Positions 1 to 10,432 of a stretch of DNA of 64,000 bases are shown here, piece by piece. The stretch covers positions 65,346,933 through 65,410,932 of the forward strand of contig JAYESD010000004.1 in assembly GCA_036927565.1 (NCBI GenBank), given 5' to 3'. Position 1 is the stretch's first letter, and the number at the start of each line of letters is the position of its first letter. Position numbers and translations under genes: made by a program. A model generated the notes under the pieces. The model searched no databases and was not told where the DNA came from. It saw only the letters and a list, made by a program, of their open reading frames with translations. Origin of the DNA: Tuctoria greenei. Taxonomy: Eukaryota; Streptophyta; Magnoliopsida; Poales; Poaceae.

Positions 1-777
1 TACGGTCTCAAACAAGCCCCTAGAGCATGGTATGATAGACTAAAAACATTCTTACTTGAAAAGGGGTTTACCATGGGCAAGGTTGATACAACTCTTTTTG
101 TGCTTAAACATGGCAATGACTCATTATTCGTTCAAGTGTATGTGGATGATATTATCTTTGGTTGTGCTTCTCATGATCTTGTGTCCAAGTTTTCAGCAAT
201 GATGAGTTCCGAATTTGAAATGAGTATGATGGGTGAACTCACTTACTTTTTGGGGCTGCAAATCAAGCAAACCAATGAGGGTACCTTTGTGCATCAAATG
301 AAGTATACCAAAGACCTTCTAAGGCGCTTCAACATGGACAAAAGAAAGCCTCTTCGGACACCAATGGGAACAGCAACAACACTTGAACTTGATGAAGATG
401 GTGAATCTGTGAATAAAAAAGAATATAGAAGCATGATCGGATCACTTTTGTACCTCACGGCATCAAGACCGGACATACAATTCAGCGTATGTCTTTGTGC
501 ACGGTTTCAAGCTTCCCCACGTGTTTCATATTGTCAAGCCGTCAAAAGGATTCTCAGGTACTTACATAGAACCCAAGAATTTGGTATTTTTCTTCCTTCT
601 TCCTCAACCGTTACTTTGAAAGCTTTTCCACATGCTGATTTTGGGGGTTGTAGGATTGATAGGAAAAGTACTTCTGGTGCTTGTCATTTTCTTGGTAATT
701 CTTTTGTTGCTTGGTCCTCTAGAAAACAAAATTCAGTTGCACAATCATATGATATAAATTTGTGTTTTGAAAAATAG
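1..777 (+). pseudogene. Copia pol 3' part: reverse transcriptase end and RNase H
   Basis: The reading frame is open from base 1 and begins with the RT motif YGLKQAPRAWYDRL. It contains the catalytic YVDDIIFG motif, then the SRPDIQFSVCLCARFQ block and the RNase H segment with DRKSTSGACHFLG and WSSRKQNSVAQS. In copia RNase H the last block is normally followed by an acidic TAEAEY-type motif. Here it is replaced by YDINLCFEK and a stop at 775-777, so RNase H is truncated in all three units. The position usually occupied by DADW-type residues reads HADF here but DADF in the other two units. Unlike those units, this one keeps the 29 bp at about 499-527 that hold RNase H in frame. The 5' part of the unit lies outside the window. 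Confidence 0.85.
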
Positions 778-1236
778 TAAAATGCAGCAACAAGTGTCAT
801 GCTTTCAGGTTTTGAAATAGTTAAGTTTGTGAGATCATGACTTGCTTAAATTGAAAATTACATATGATCTCTAGCATGGCTTACACTACTTTATGTATCT
901 CATTGATGTGATAGTGTAAGTTACTTGATAGTATGACTTGGATGAGCTTTGTTTATATGTATATGTTATAATATGCTCATAACAACTAAAGAGGGAGAGA
1001 TAATTTGTTTATATGCTCATGACTTGCTGAATACGTTGTCAAAGGGGGAGAGATAAACATGAAGAGAAAGAGAATATGGGCATAAGGAGAGATAATAAAG
1101 GGGGAGAGATTTTCATTTTCTTCTCATTTTACTTTTGATTTACAAAGGGGGAGAAATTGTTTTCAAAACTTTTATGTGAATAAGCCAATGTTCGGATTTT
1201 AAATGGTGTTGCCAATGCATTCATCAAGGGCGAGAT
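778..1236 (+). other. Copia 3' untranslated region with repeated polypurine tracts
   Basis: There is no coding sequence. At least five purine-rich motifs of the form AAAGGGGGAGAGAT occur at about 991, 1037, 1085, 1097 and 1145. The tract directly next to the LTR (1226-1236) is degenerate and interrupted by a C. A polypurine tract primes plus-strand synthesis at the 3' LTR, so the final tract is the expected primer; the others resemble extra copies. The same layout recurs before LTR2 (5445-5903). Confidence 0.6.
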
Positions 1237-1329
1237 TGTAAGACCTATGTGTGCTGAATACATTGGCTTGTAGTGAATACACTTGGCTTTGATGATAAAA
1301 GCTTTGAATATCACTAAAACACCTTTTTA

Positions 1330-1710
1330 TCAAGGTCCGACTCTAACTCTGAGCTACAGCAAGGTCCGACGGTAGGTTCAGCTTGTTTTGGGTAGCTCCG
1401 GCTACATTAGATGCTAGGTACGGCTTCTTGGTAAGGTCCGACAAGCTTTGGTTAGCTCCGGTAAGCTTTATCTTTAGCTCCGGCATGTCTTTGTTAGCTC
1501 CGGCATGTCCTTGATAGCTCCGGCATGCTTTTGCTAAGCTCCGACGTACTTTGTCTAGCTCCGGTTTTGGGTTGACTAGTTTTGACTAGTTTTTGGTAAC
1601 CTCCGGCAGGTGCTTCATTGTACTAGTTTTGGTAAGCTCCGGCGCTAGGTTCTACTAGCTTTTGATAGCTCCGGCTCAAGCTCCGGGTTGCTCTGGCAAG
1701 GTCCGGAACT
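1330..1710 (+). repeat. Degenerate AGCTCCGG repeat cluster inside the copia LTR
   Basis: About fifteen copies of TAGCTCCGG or the variants AGGTCCGA and AAGCTCCGA occur roughly every 20-30 bp, often followed by CATGTCTTTG-like sequence. LTR2 carries the same cluster at about 5998-6390. LTR3 has lost it with its 5' portion. It lies upstream of the TATA box by roughly 0.75-1.1 kb, so a promoter role is possible but unproven. Confidence 0.7.
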
Positions 1711-2466
1711 TGACCGCAGTACTTCTGCTTTTCATTTGCAATGTTTTATACTTGCTTTACATCTATAGAATGATTGCTTAGTATTCATTTACTAAGTTTT
1801 TGGTGCGTTTTGGTTGAATACGGTTGATATCGTTTCTACTGTGGTTTTGCAACATGCTTATGTGAGGTGCTCACATAAGGTGTTGTGTTCGGAACTAACT
1901 TGAGTCAAGTCGAGGACTTGGGCTCGTATGATTGTTTGTTTGTTCATGTGCAGGTGTTGCTTGAGTTCAAGTCATAACTGGTGACAGGATCCATTGGACT
2001 AGTCTCAGGAGGAGATGAGGTTCCAACAACCAAGTTCGGGAGGAACTGTGGTTGAGCGGGTCAGGAGGTCGCGCAGGATGATTGAATCAAGGGAAGTGCA
2101 TATGAAGGTCGAAGGAAGGTGTTTGCACGTGTGCATGAGGTGCATGACGTGGCAATATGCTTCTAGAGACGGATTATGGAAGGAAGATCTGATCGGAAGG
2201 ATCAGATCATATCGGTTGAAGACTTAGACTGCTAGCTGAGTCAGTTATGGCTCGGTATGGAAATATCGAGTTGGTTATGTTAGGATTTTGTGTGTGTCAC
2301 GAATTTGAGTTGTTTAGGAATGTGGGATTCGTTCCTAAGGTGTTGAGAAGTCTTAAGATTGCTTCTATCTGCGTATAGGAGAGTCCTAAGCAGTTATGAA
2401 AAGTTCCGAATGTGATCGGATTAGGATTGGAGTCCTAGTTGAGATTGGGATGGCCTAAGGGCTGGT

Positions 2467-2473
2467 TATATAA
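2467..2473 (+). promoter_or_regulatory. TATA box of copia LTR 1
   Basis: TATATAA in the context GGTTATATAAGCAAGGG. The same box is found in LTR2 (7154-7160), LTR3 (10715-10721) and, inverted, in the LTR fragment at 20913-20919. Conservation across four LTR copies supports it as the element's core promoter. Confidence 0.7.
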
Positions 2474-2534
2474 GCAAGGGAAGGCCAAAGCTCGTTGCAG
2501 ACGATTTTTGGGCTGTTCCTCGTGTGTTCTATTG

Positions 2535-2540
2535 AATAAA
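2535..2540 (+). terminator. Poly(A) signal of copia LTR 1
   Basis: AATAAA lies 62 bp downstream of the TATA box, as expected for a short LTR R region. Equivalent signals are at 7222-7227 (LTR2) and 10782-10787 (LTR3). Confidence 0.55.
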
Positions 2541-3087
2541 ATTCATAGTTTGAAGGAACATTGTGCCTTGTTCGTCCGACTTGTTCCAGACAAGTTTTAC
2601 TCGTCAAGTTTCTGGACAGCACTACCTTTCATCGGTGGTTTTATCATAACTCGAGTTTTACAGATCCAATTTACGTGATTCTTTTTGTATTGTCTTCACA
2701 ACTTGATTGTCTATCATCTGTCAAAATTTCACGGTCATTGGATTTGTGGTTTCTGAGCTACACGAGTTTCTTTGCAGCACTCCAGAAAATGTTTTTCTCG
2801 GGTAGGTCAGATTGACCAGTGTTTGATCTTTTGATCACAACTTGAGTTTTTTTTTCGACGGATTCGAGAAATTACTTTTGTGTTATCTTCGTGACTTGAT
2901 TATCTCTGATATCTATCACTTTTGTCATGATGAAACACGTTTAGATTAGTCTCACACACGATTTCTTTAATAGATCGTTTTTCTGCCAAAAGGGTTTGGG
3001 GTTTTATTGTTTCTGCTGCGTCAGATGTTTAAATCTACCATTCACCCCCCCCCTCTGGTAGCTTTTCACGTGCTCTTCGATCCTACA

Positions 3088-5236
3088 TCTTGATCGCATA
3101 CGTGGGCTGCCTAAGCTTAAAGGGGACAAAGATATTGTGTGCTCTTCTTGTAGACATGCTAAGATGGTTGCAGGTCCACTTACTCCTCTCACAATGATCA
3201 TGACAACTGAACCATGTCAACTTTTGCATCTTGACACCGTAGGACCTTCACGTGTTCAATCCTTCGGAGGTAAATGGTATGTTCTTGTTATTGTTGATGA
3301 TTATTCTAGATACTCTTGGGTTTACTTTATGGCGTCTAAGAATGAAGTTTTTAGTCACTTTAGAACTTTATTTCTTAGATTATCAATTGATCACCTAGGA
3401 TCATTAAAAGCAATTAGAAGTGATAACGGAACTGAATTTAAAAATCAATCTTTTGATCACTTTTGTGCTGAAAATGGAATAGATCATCAACTTTCTTCAC
3501 CATATGTACCTCAACAAAACGGTGTTGTAGAAAGAAAAAACAGAACCTTAGTTGAGATGGCTAGGACTATGCTTGATGAATATCAAACTCCTAGGAAATT
3601 TTGGGCTGATGCGTTAGCAACCGCTTGTTATGTCTCAAATCGTGTTTTCTTGCGTGCTAAGTTAGGTAAAACACCATATGAGCTCCGGTTTGGACATAGG
3701 CCTAGTGTTACACACTTTCGGGTTTTTGGTTGCAAATTCTTTGTTAAGAAACATGGTAATCTTGATAAATTTGAACCTAGATCCTTTGATGGCATGTTTC
3801 TTGGTTATCCATCTCATACTAGAGGCTACCGTGTGCTTTTACGTGACACTAACAAAATTGTGGAGACTTGTGAAGTGTCTTTTGATGAAGCTAGCCCAGG
3901 TACTAGCTCCGGTGTTGCAGGACCAGATCTGTATCCTCAGGGGGAGGGTATTTTCGAAGATGAAGAAGAGTCAGTGATACTGTCTGGTAGTTCCGAAGTT
4001 GACACGTGTCCAGCTCCGGACATTGAACAAGCTCCGGCTATCACCAATGCAGGTCCTGATCGTCCACAAGTCACAAGCTCATCAATCTACGATGAACCTA
4101 ATGAAGAAGAAGCTTGTGAGACATCTGTTCCCCTACGTTTTTACAAAGATCATCCCCCACAACAGATGATTGGAAGCTTGCACGAACAAGTCACACGGTC
4201 CAGGTTTTGCGATCCAAACTCTCATGCCCATTCTGCTTTTGTTGCTTCTTTTGAACCCAAAGATATATCACACGCACTCACTAATGAATCTTGGATTATT
4301 GCCATGCAAGAAGAGTTAGAAAATTTTGAAAGAAATAATGTTTGGAAACTTGTACCTCCACCTCAAGGTCACACTTTAATTGGAACTAAATGGGTATATA
4401 AAAATAAACAGAGTGAGGATGGGGTTGTGGTTAGGAATAAGGCTAGGTTGGTTGCTCAAGGTTTCACTCAAGTTGAAGGTCTAGATTTTGATGAAACTTT
4501 TGCTCCCGTTGCTAGATTAGAAGCTATAAGAATTTTGTTAGCTTTTGCAGCATCTAAAGGTTTTAAGCTATATCAAATGGATGTTAAAAGTGCTTTTCTT
4601 AATGGCTACATAGATGAGGAGGTTTATGTCAAACAACCACCGGGTTTTGAAAATCCAGATTTTCCTAATCATGTTTACAAACTGTCCAAAGCCTTATACG
4701 GTCTCAAACAAGCCCCTAGAGCATGGTATGATAGGCTAAAAACATTCTTACTTGAAAAGGGGTTTACCATGGGCAAGGTTGATACAACTCTTTTTGTGCT
4801 TAAACATGGCAATGACTCATTATTCGTTCAAGTGTATGTGGATGATATTATCTTTGGTTGTGCTTCTCATGATCTTGTGTCCAAGTTTTCAGTAATGATG
4901 AGTTCCGAATTTGAAATGAGTATGATGGGTGAACTCACTTACTTTTTGGGGCTGCAAATCAAGCAAACCAATGAGGGTACCTTTGTGCATCAAACGAAGT
5001 ATACCGAAGACCTTCTAAGGCGCTTCAACATGGACAAAAGCAAGCCTCTTCGGACACCAATGGGAACAGAAACAACACTTGAACTTGATGAAGATGGTGA
5101 ATCTGTGAATAAAAAAGAATATAGAAGCATGATCGGATCACTTTTGTACCTCACGGCATCAAGACCGGACATACAATTCAGCGTATGTCTTTGTTCATTG
5201 TCAAGCCGTCAAAAGGATTCTCAGGTACTTACATAG
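3088..5236 (+). pseudogene. Copia pol, unit 2: integrase and reverse transcriptase
   Basis: The frame runs from the LTR junction; the first Met is at 3137 and gives 699 residues. Numbering from that Met, the N-terminal CSSCRHAKM is the end of the zinc-binding GAG-pre-integrase domain. The integrase core follows with its D33, D96 and E132 triad (D-35-E spacing correct). A variable linker of about 150 residues precedes the RVT_2 reverse transcriptase, whose catalytic YVDD is at 567-570. The frame ends early (CSLSSRQKDSQVLT, stop) because a 29-bp deletion near 5194 shifts RNase H out of frame. With no gag, protease, PBS or start context, this cannot be an autonomous polyprotein, although the integrase and RT residues look intact. 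Confidence 0.9.
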
Positions 5237-5444
5237 AACCCAATAATTTGGTATTTTTCTTCCTTCTTCCTCAACCGTTACTTTGAAAGCTTTTCCGGAT
5301 GCTGATTTTGGGGGTTGTAGGATTGATAGGAAAAGTACTTCTGGTGCTTGTCATTTTCTTGGTAATTCTTTTGTTGCTTGGTCCTCTAGAAAACAAAATT
5401 CAGTTGCACAATCATATGATATAAATTTGTGTTTTGAAAAATAG
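5237..5444 (+). pseudogene. Copia RNase H remnant, unit 2 (frameshifted)
   Basis: Continues the preceding pol in another frame with TVTLKAFPDADFGG, DRKSTSGACHFLG and WSSRKQNSVAQS, ending at the same YDINLCFEK stop as unit 1. The frameshift comes from the 29-bp deletion upstream, which unit 3 shares. Confidence 0.75.
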
Positions 5445-5903
5445 TACAATGCAGCAACAAGTGTCATGCTTTCAGGTTTTGAAATAGTTAAGTTTGTGAG
5501 ATCATGACTTGCTTAAATTGAAAATGACATATGATCTATAGCATGGCTTACACTACTTTATGTATCTCATTGATGTGATAGTGTTAGTTACTTGATAGTA
5601 TGACTTGGATGAGCTTTGTTTATATGTATATGTTATAATATGCTCATAACAACTAAAGAGGGAGAGATAATTTGTTTATATGCTCATGACTTGCTGAATA
5701 CATTATCAAAGGGGGAGAGATAAGCATGAAGAGAAAGAGAATATGGGCATAAGGAGAGATAATAGAGGGGGAGAGATTTTCATTTTCTTCTCATTTTACT
5801 TTTGATTTACAAAGGGGGAGAAATTGTTTTCAAAACTTTTATGTGAATAAGCCAATGTTCGGATTTTAAATGGTGTTGCCAATGCATTCATCAAGGGCGA
5901 GAT
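5445..5903 (+). other. Copia 3' untranslated region, unit 2
   Basis: Non-coding copy of the region at 778-1236, with the same series of AAAGGGGGAGAGAT-like purine tracts and the same interrupted tract touching LTR2. Confidence 0.6.
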
Positions 5904-7770
5904 TGTAAGACCTATGTGTACTGAATACATTGGCTTGTAGTGAATACACTTGGCTTTGATGATAATAGCTTTGAATATCACCAAAACACCTTTTTATCAA
6001 GGTTCGACTCTAGCTCTGTGCTACAGCAAGGTCCGACGGTAGGTTCGGCTTGTTTTGGGTAGCTCCGGCTACATTAGATGCTAGGTACGGCTTCTTGGTA
6101 AGGTCCGAGTAGCTTTGGTTAGCTCCAGTAAGCTTTATCTTTAGCTCCAGCATGTCTTTGTTAGCTCCGGCATGTCCTTGATAGCTCCGGCATATACTTG
6201 ATAGCTTCGGCATGCTTTTGCTAAGCTCCGACGTACTTTGTCTAGCTACGGTTTTGGGTTGACTAGTTTTGACTAGTTTTGGTAACCTCCGGCAGGTGCT
6301 TCATTGTACTAGTTTTGGTAAGCTCCGGCGCTAGGTTCTACTAGCTTTTGATAGCTCCGGCTCAAGCTCCGGGTTGCTCTGGCAAGGTCCGGAACTTGAC
6401 CGCAGTACTTCTGCTTTTCATTTGCAATGTTTCATACTTGCTTTACATCTATGGAAAGATTGCTTAGTATTCATTTACTAAGTTTTTGGTGCGTTTTGGT
6501 TGAATACGGTTGATATCGTTTCTACTGTGGTTTTGCAACATGCTTATGTGAGGTGCTCACATAAGGTGTTGTGTTCGGAACTAACTTGAGTCAAGTCGAG
6601 GACTTGGGCTCGTATGGATTGTTTGTTTGTTCATGTGCAGGTGTTGCTTGAGTTCAAGTCATGGCTGGTGACGGGATCCATTGGACTAGTCTCAGGAGGA
6701 GATGAGGTTCCAACAACCAAGTTCGGGAGGAACTGTGGTTGAGCGGGTCAGGAGGTCGCGCAGGATGATTGTATCAAGGGAAGTGCATATGAAGGTCGAA
6801 GGAAGGTGTTCGCACGTGTGCATGAGGTGCATGACGTGGCAATATGCTTCTAGAGATGGATTATGGAAGGAAGATCTGATCGGAAGGATCAGATCATATC
6901 GGTTGAAGACTTAGGCTGCTAGCTGAGTCGGTTATGGCTCGGTATGGAAATATTGAGTTGGTTATGTTAGGATTTCTTATGTGTCACAAATTTGAGTTGT
7001 TTAGGAATGTGGGATTCATTCCTAAGGTGTTGGGAAGTCTTAAGATTGCTTCTATCCGCGTATAGGAGAGTCCTAAGCAGTTATGGAAAGTTCCGATTGT
7101 GATCGGATTAGGATTGGAGTCCTAGTTGAGATTGGGATGGCCTAAGGGCTGGTTATATAAGCAAGGGAAGGCCAAAGCTCGTTGCAGATGATTTTTGGGC
7201 TGTTCCTCGTGTGTTCTATTGAATAAAATTCATAGTTTGAAGGAACTTTGTGCCTTGTTCGTCCGACTTGTTCCAGACAAGTTTTACTCGTCAAGTTTCT
7301 GGACAGCACTACCTTTCATCGGTGGTTTTATAATAACTCGAGTTTTACAGATCCAATTGATGTGATTCTTTTTGGGTTGTCTTCACAACTTGATTTTCTA
7401 TCATCTGTCAAAATTTCACGGTCATTGGATTTGTGGTTTCTGAGCTACACGAGTTTCTTTGCAGCACTCCAGAAACTGTTTTTCTCGGGTAGGTCAGATT
7501 GACCAGTGTTTGATCTTTTGATCACAACTTGAGTTTTTTTTTGACGGATTTGAGAAATTCCTTTTGTGTTATCTTCGTGACTTGATTATCTCTGATATCT
7601 ATCACTTTTGTCATGATTAAACACGTTTAGATTAGTCTCACACACGATTTCTTTAATAGATCGTTTTTCTGCCAAAAGGGTTTGGGGTTTTATTGTTTCC
7701 GCTGCGTCAGATGTTTAAATCTACCATTCACCCCCCTCTGGTAGCTTTTCACGTGCTCTTCGATCCTACA
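5904..7770 (+). repeat. Copia LTR 2 (1867 bp)
   Basis: Begins TGTAAGACC and ends GATCCTACA, like LTR1, with scattered substitutions and small indels. TATA box at 7154-7160 and AATAAA at 7222-7227. It separates pol units 2 and 3 and so acts as both the 3' LTR of one and the 5' LTR of the next. Confidence 0.85.
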
Positions 7771-9919
7771 TCTTGATCACATACGTGGGCCGCCTAAGCT
7801 TAAAGGGGACAAAGATATTGTGTGCTCTTCTTGTAGACATGCTAAGATGGTTGCAGGTCCACTTACTCCTCTCACAATGATCATGACAACTGAACCATGT
7901 CACCTTTTGCATCTTGACACCGTAGGACCTTCACGTGTTCAATCCGTTGGAGGTAAATGGTATGTTCTTGTTATTGTTGATGATTATTCTAGATACTCTT
8001 GGGTTTACTTTATGGCGTCTAAGAATGAAGTTTTTAGTCACTTTAGAACTTTATTTCTTAGATTATCAATTGATCACCTAGGATCATTAAAAGCAATTAG
8101 AAGTGATAACGGAACTGAATTTAAAAATCAATATTTTGATCACTTTTGTGCTGAAAATGGAATAGATCATCAACTTTCTTCACCATATGTACCTCAACAA
8201 AATGGTGTTGTAGAAAGAAAAAACAGAACCTTAGTTGAGATGGCTAGGACTATGCTTGATGAATATCAAACTCCTAGGAAATTTTGGGCTGATGCGTTAG
8301 CAACCGCTTGTTATGTCTCAAATCGTGTTTTCTTGCGTGCTAAGTTAGGTAAAACACCATATGAGCTTCGATTTGGACATAGGCCTAGTGTTACACACTT
8401 TCGGGTTTTTGGTTGCAAATTCTTTGTTAAGAAACATGGTAATCTTGATAAATTTGAACCTAGATCCTTTGATGGCATGTTTCTTGGTTATCCATCTCAT
8501 ACTAGAGGCTACCGTGTGCTTTTACGTGACACTAACAAAATTGTGGAGACTTGTGAAGTGTCTTTTGATGAAGCTAGCCCAAGTACTAGCTCCGGTGTTG
8601 CAGGACCAGATCTGTATACTCAGTGGGAGGGTATTTTCGAAGATGAAGAAGAGTAAGTGATACTGCCTGGTAGTTCCGAAGTTGACACGTGTCCAGCTCC
8701 GGACATTGAACAAGCTCCGGCTATCACCTATGCAGATCCTGATCGTCCACGAGTCACAAGCTCATCAATCTACGATGAACCTAATGAAGAAGAAGCTTGT
8801 GAGACATCTGTTCCCCTTCGTTTTTACAAAGATCATCCCCCACAACAGATGATTGGAAGCTTGCACGAACGAGTCACACGGTCCAGGTTTTGCGATCCAA
8901 ACTCTCATGCCCATTCTGCTTTTGTTGCTTCTTTTGAACCCAAAGATATATCACACGCACTCACTAATGAATCTTGGATTATTGCCATGCAAGAAGAGTT
9001 AGAAAATTTTGAAAGAAATAATGTTTGGAAACTTGTACCTCCACCTCAAGGTCACACATTAATTGGAACTAAATGGGTATATAAAAATAAACAAAGTGAG
9101 GATGGGGTTGTGGTTAGGAATAAGGCTAGGTTGGTTGCTCAAGGTTTCACTCAAGTTGAAGGTCTAGATTTTGATGAAACTTTTGCTCCCGTTGCTAGAT
9201 TAGAAGCTATAAGAATTTTGTTAGCTTTTGCAGCATCTAAAGGTTTTAAGCTATATCAAATGGATGTTAAAAGTGCTTTTCTTAATGGCTACATAGATGA
9301 GGAGGTTTATGTCAAACAACCACCGGGTTTTGAAAATCCAGATTTTCCTAATCATGATTACAAACTGTCCAAAGCCTTATACGGTCTCAAACAAGCCCCT
9401 AGAGCATGGTATGATAGGCTCAAAACATTCTTACTTGAAAAGGGGTTTACCATGGGCAAGGTTGATACAACTCTTTTTGTGCTTAAACATAGCAATGACT
9501 CATTATTCGTTCAAGTGTATGTGGATGATATTATCTTTGGTTGTGCTTCTCATGATCTTGTGTCCAAGTTTTCAGCAATGATGAGTTCCGAATTTGAAAT
9601 GATTATGATGGGTGAACTCACTTACTTTTTGGGGCTGCAAATCAAGCAAACCAAGGAGGGTACCTTTGTGCATCAAACGAAGTATACCAATGACCTTCTA
9701 AGGCACTTCAACATGGACAAAAGCAAGCCTCTTCGGACACCAATGGGAACAGCAACAACACTTGAACTTGATGAAGATGGTGAATCTGTGAATAAAAAAG
9801 AATATAGAAGCATGATCGGATCACTTTTGTACCTCACGGCATCAAGACCGGACATACAATTCAGCGTATGTCTTTGTTCATTGTCAAGCCGTCAAAAGGA
9901 TTCTCAGGTACTTACATAG
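7771..9919 (+). pseudogene. Copia pol, unit 3: integrase and RT, split by a stop
   Basis: Near copy of unit 2. The first Met is at 7820 and the integrase D, D and E residues are retained. A stop at 8654-8656 (TAA, where unit 2 has TCA) falls in the acidic linker, and the same frame continues through RT to 9919. YVDDIIFG and YGLKQAPRAWYD are retained. It shares with unit 2 the 29-bp deletion near 9876 and the CSLSSRQKDSQVLT ending. Unit 1 lacks that deletion, so units 2 and 3 are closer to each other than to unit 1. Confidence 0.88.
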
Positions 9920-10320
9920 AACCCAAGAATTTCGTATTTTTCTTCCTTCTTCCTCAACCGTTACTTTGAAAGCTTTTCCGGATGCTGATTTTGGGGGTTG
10001 TAGGATTGATAGGAAAAGTACTTCTGGTGCTTGTCATTTTCTTGGTAATTCTTTTGTTGCTTGGTCCTCTAGAAAACAAAATTAAGTTGCACAATCATAT
10101 GATATAAATTTGTGTTTTGAAAAATAGTAAAATGCAGCAACAAGTGTCATGCTTTCAGGTTTTGAAATAGTTAAGTTTGTGAGATCATGACTTGCTTAAA
10201 TTGAAAATTACATATGATCTCTAGCATGGCTTACACTACTTTATGTATCTCATTGATGTGATAGTGTAAGTTACTTGATAGTATGACTTGGATGAGCTTT
10301 GTTTATATGTATATGTTATA
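9920..10320 (+). pseudogene. Copia RNase H remnant and truncated 3' untranslated region, unit 3
   Basis: Frameshifted RNase H sequence runs to the conserved stop at 10125-10127, followed by non-coding sequence matching units 1 and 2 up to about 10320. There the sequence leaves the family alignment and enters the scrambled filler. The purine tracts and the LTR 5' end are absent. Confidence 0.75.
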
Positions 10321-10432
10321 ATTGGTCGGAAAGAAGGTTTTGATAGTATGACTTGATAGTATGACTTGATAGTATGACTTGATAGTATGACTTGTTTATA
10401 TGTATATGTTATATGGCTTACACTACGTAAAG
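10321..10432 (+). other. Scrambled filler (templated-insertion scar)
   Basis: The junction replaces the purine tracts and roughly the first kilobase of the LTR. It is built from copies of nearby sequence. TTGATAGTATGACT is repeated about four times in 14-bp steps; then come copies of GTTTATATGTATATGTTATA and TGGCTTACACTAC, both present just upstream at 10225-10320. The word AATTGGTCGGAAAG appears at 10320 and again at 10433 where the LTR resumes. This is the pattern left when end joining copies short local templates. Confidence 0.65.

Larger units (their letters stand above)
1237..3087 (+). repeat. Copia LTR 1 (1851 bp)
   Basis: It starts TGTAAGACC right after a purine tract and ends GATCCTACA. 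The same ends delimit LTR2. It contains a clear TATA box at 2467-2473, a poly(A) signal at 2535-2540, and a clustered AGCTCCGG repeat near its 5' end. A C-run near 3046 is longer than in LTR2, consistent with slippage. Short reading frames inside it are not supported as genes. Confidence 0.85.

Noticed and set aside
2015..2227. 70-codon ORF in copia LTR1, repeated in LTR2
   Set aside because: Open by chance in both LTR copies; no domain, lies upstream of the TATA box.
3678..3977. 99-codon ORF inside copia pol, also at 8361-8660
   Set aside because: Out-of-frame shadow of the integrase-RT linker.
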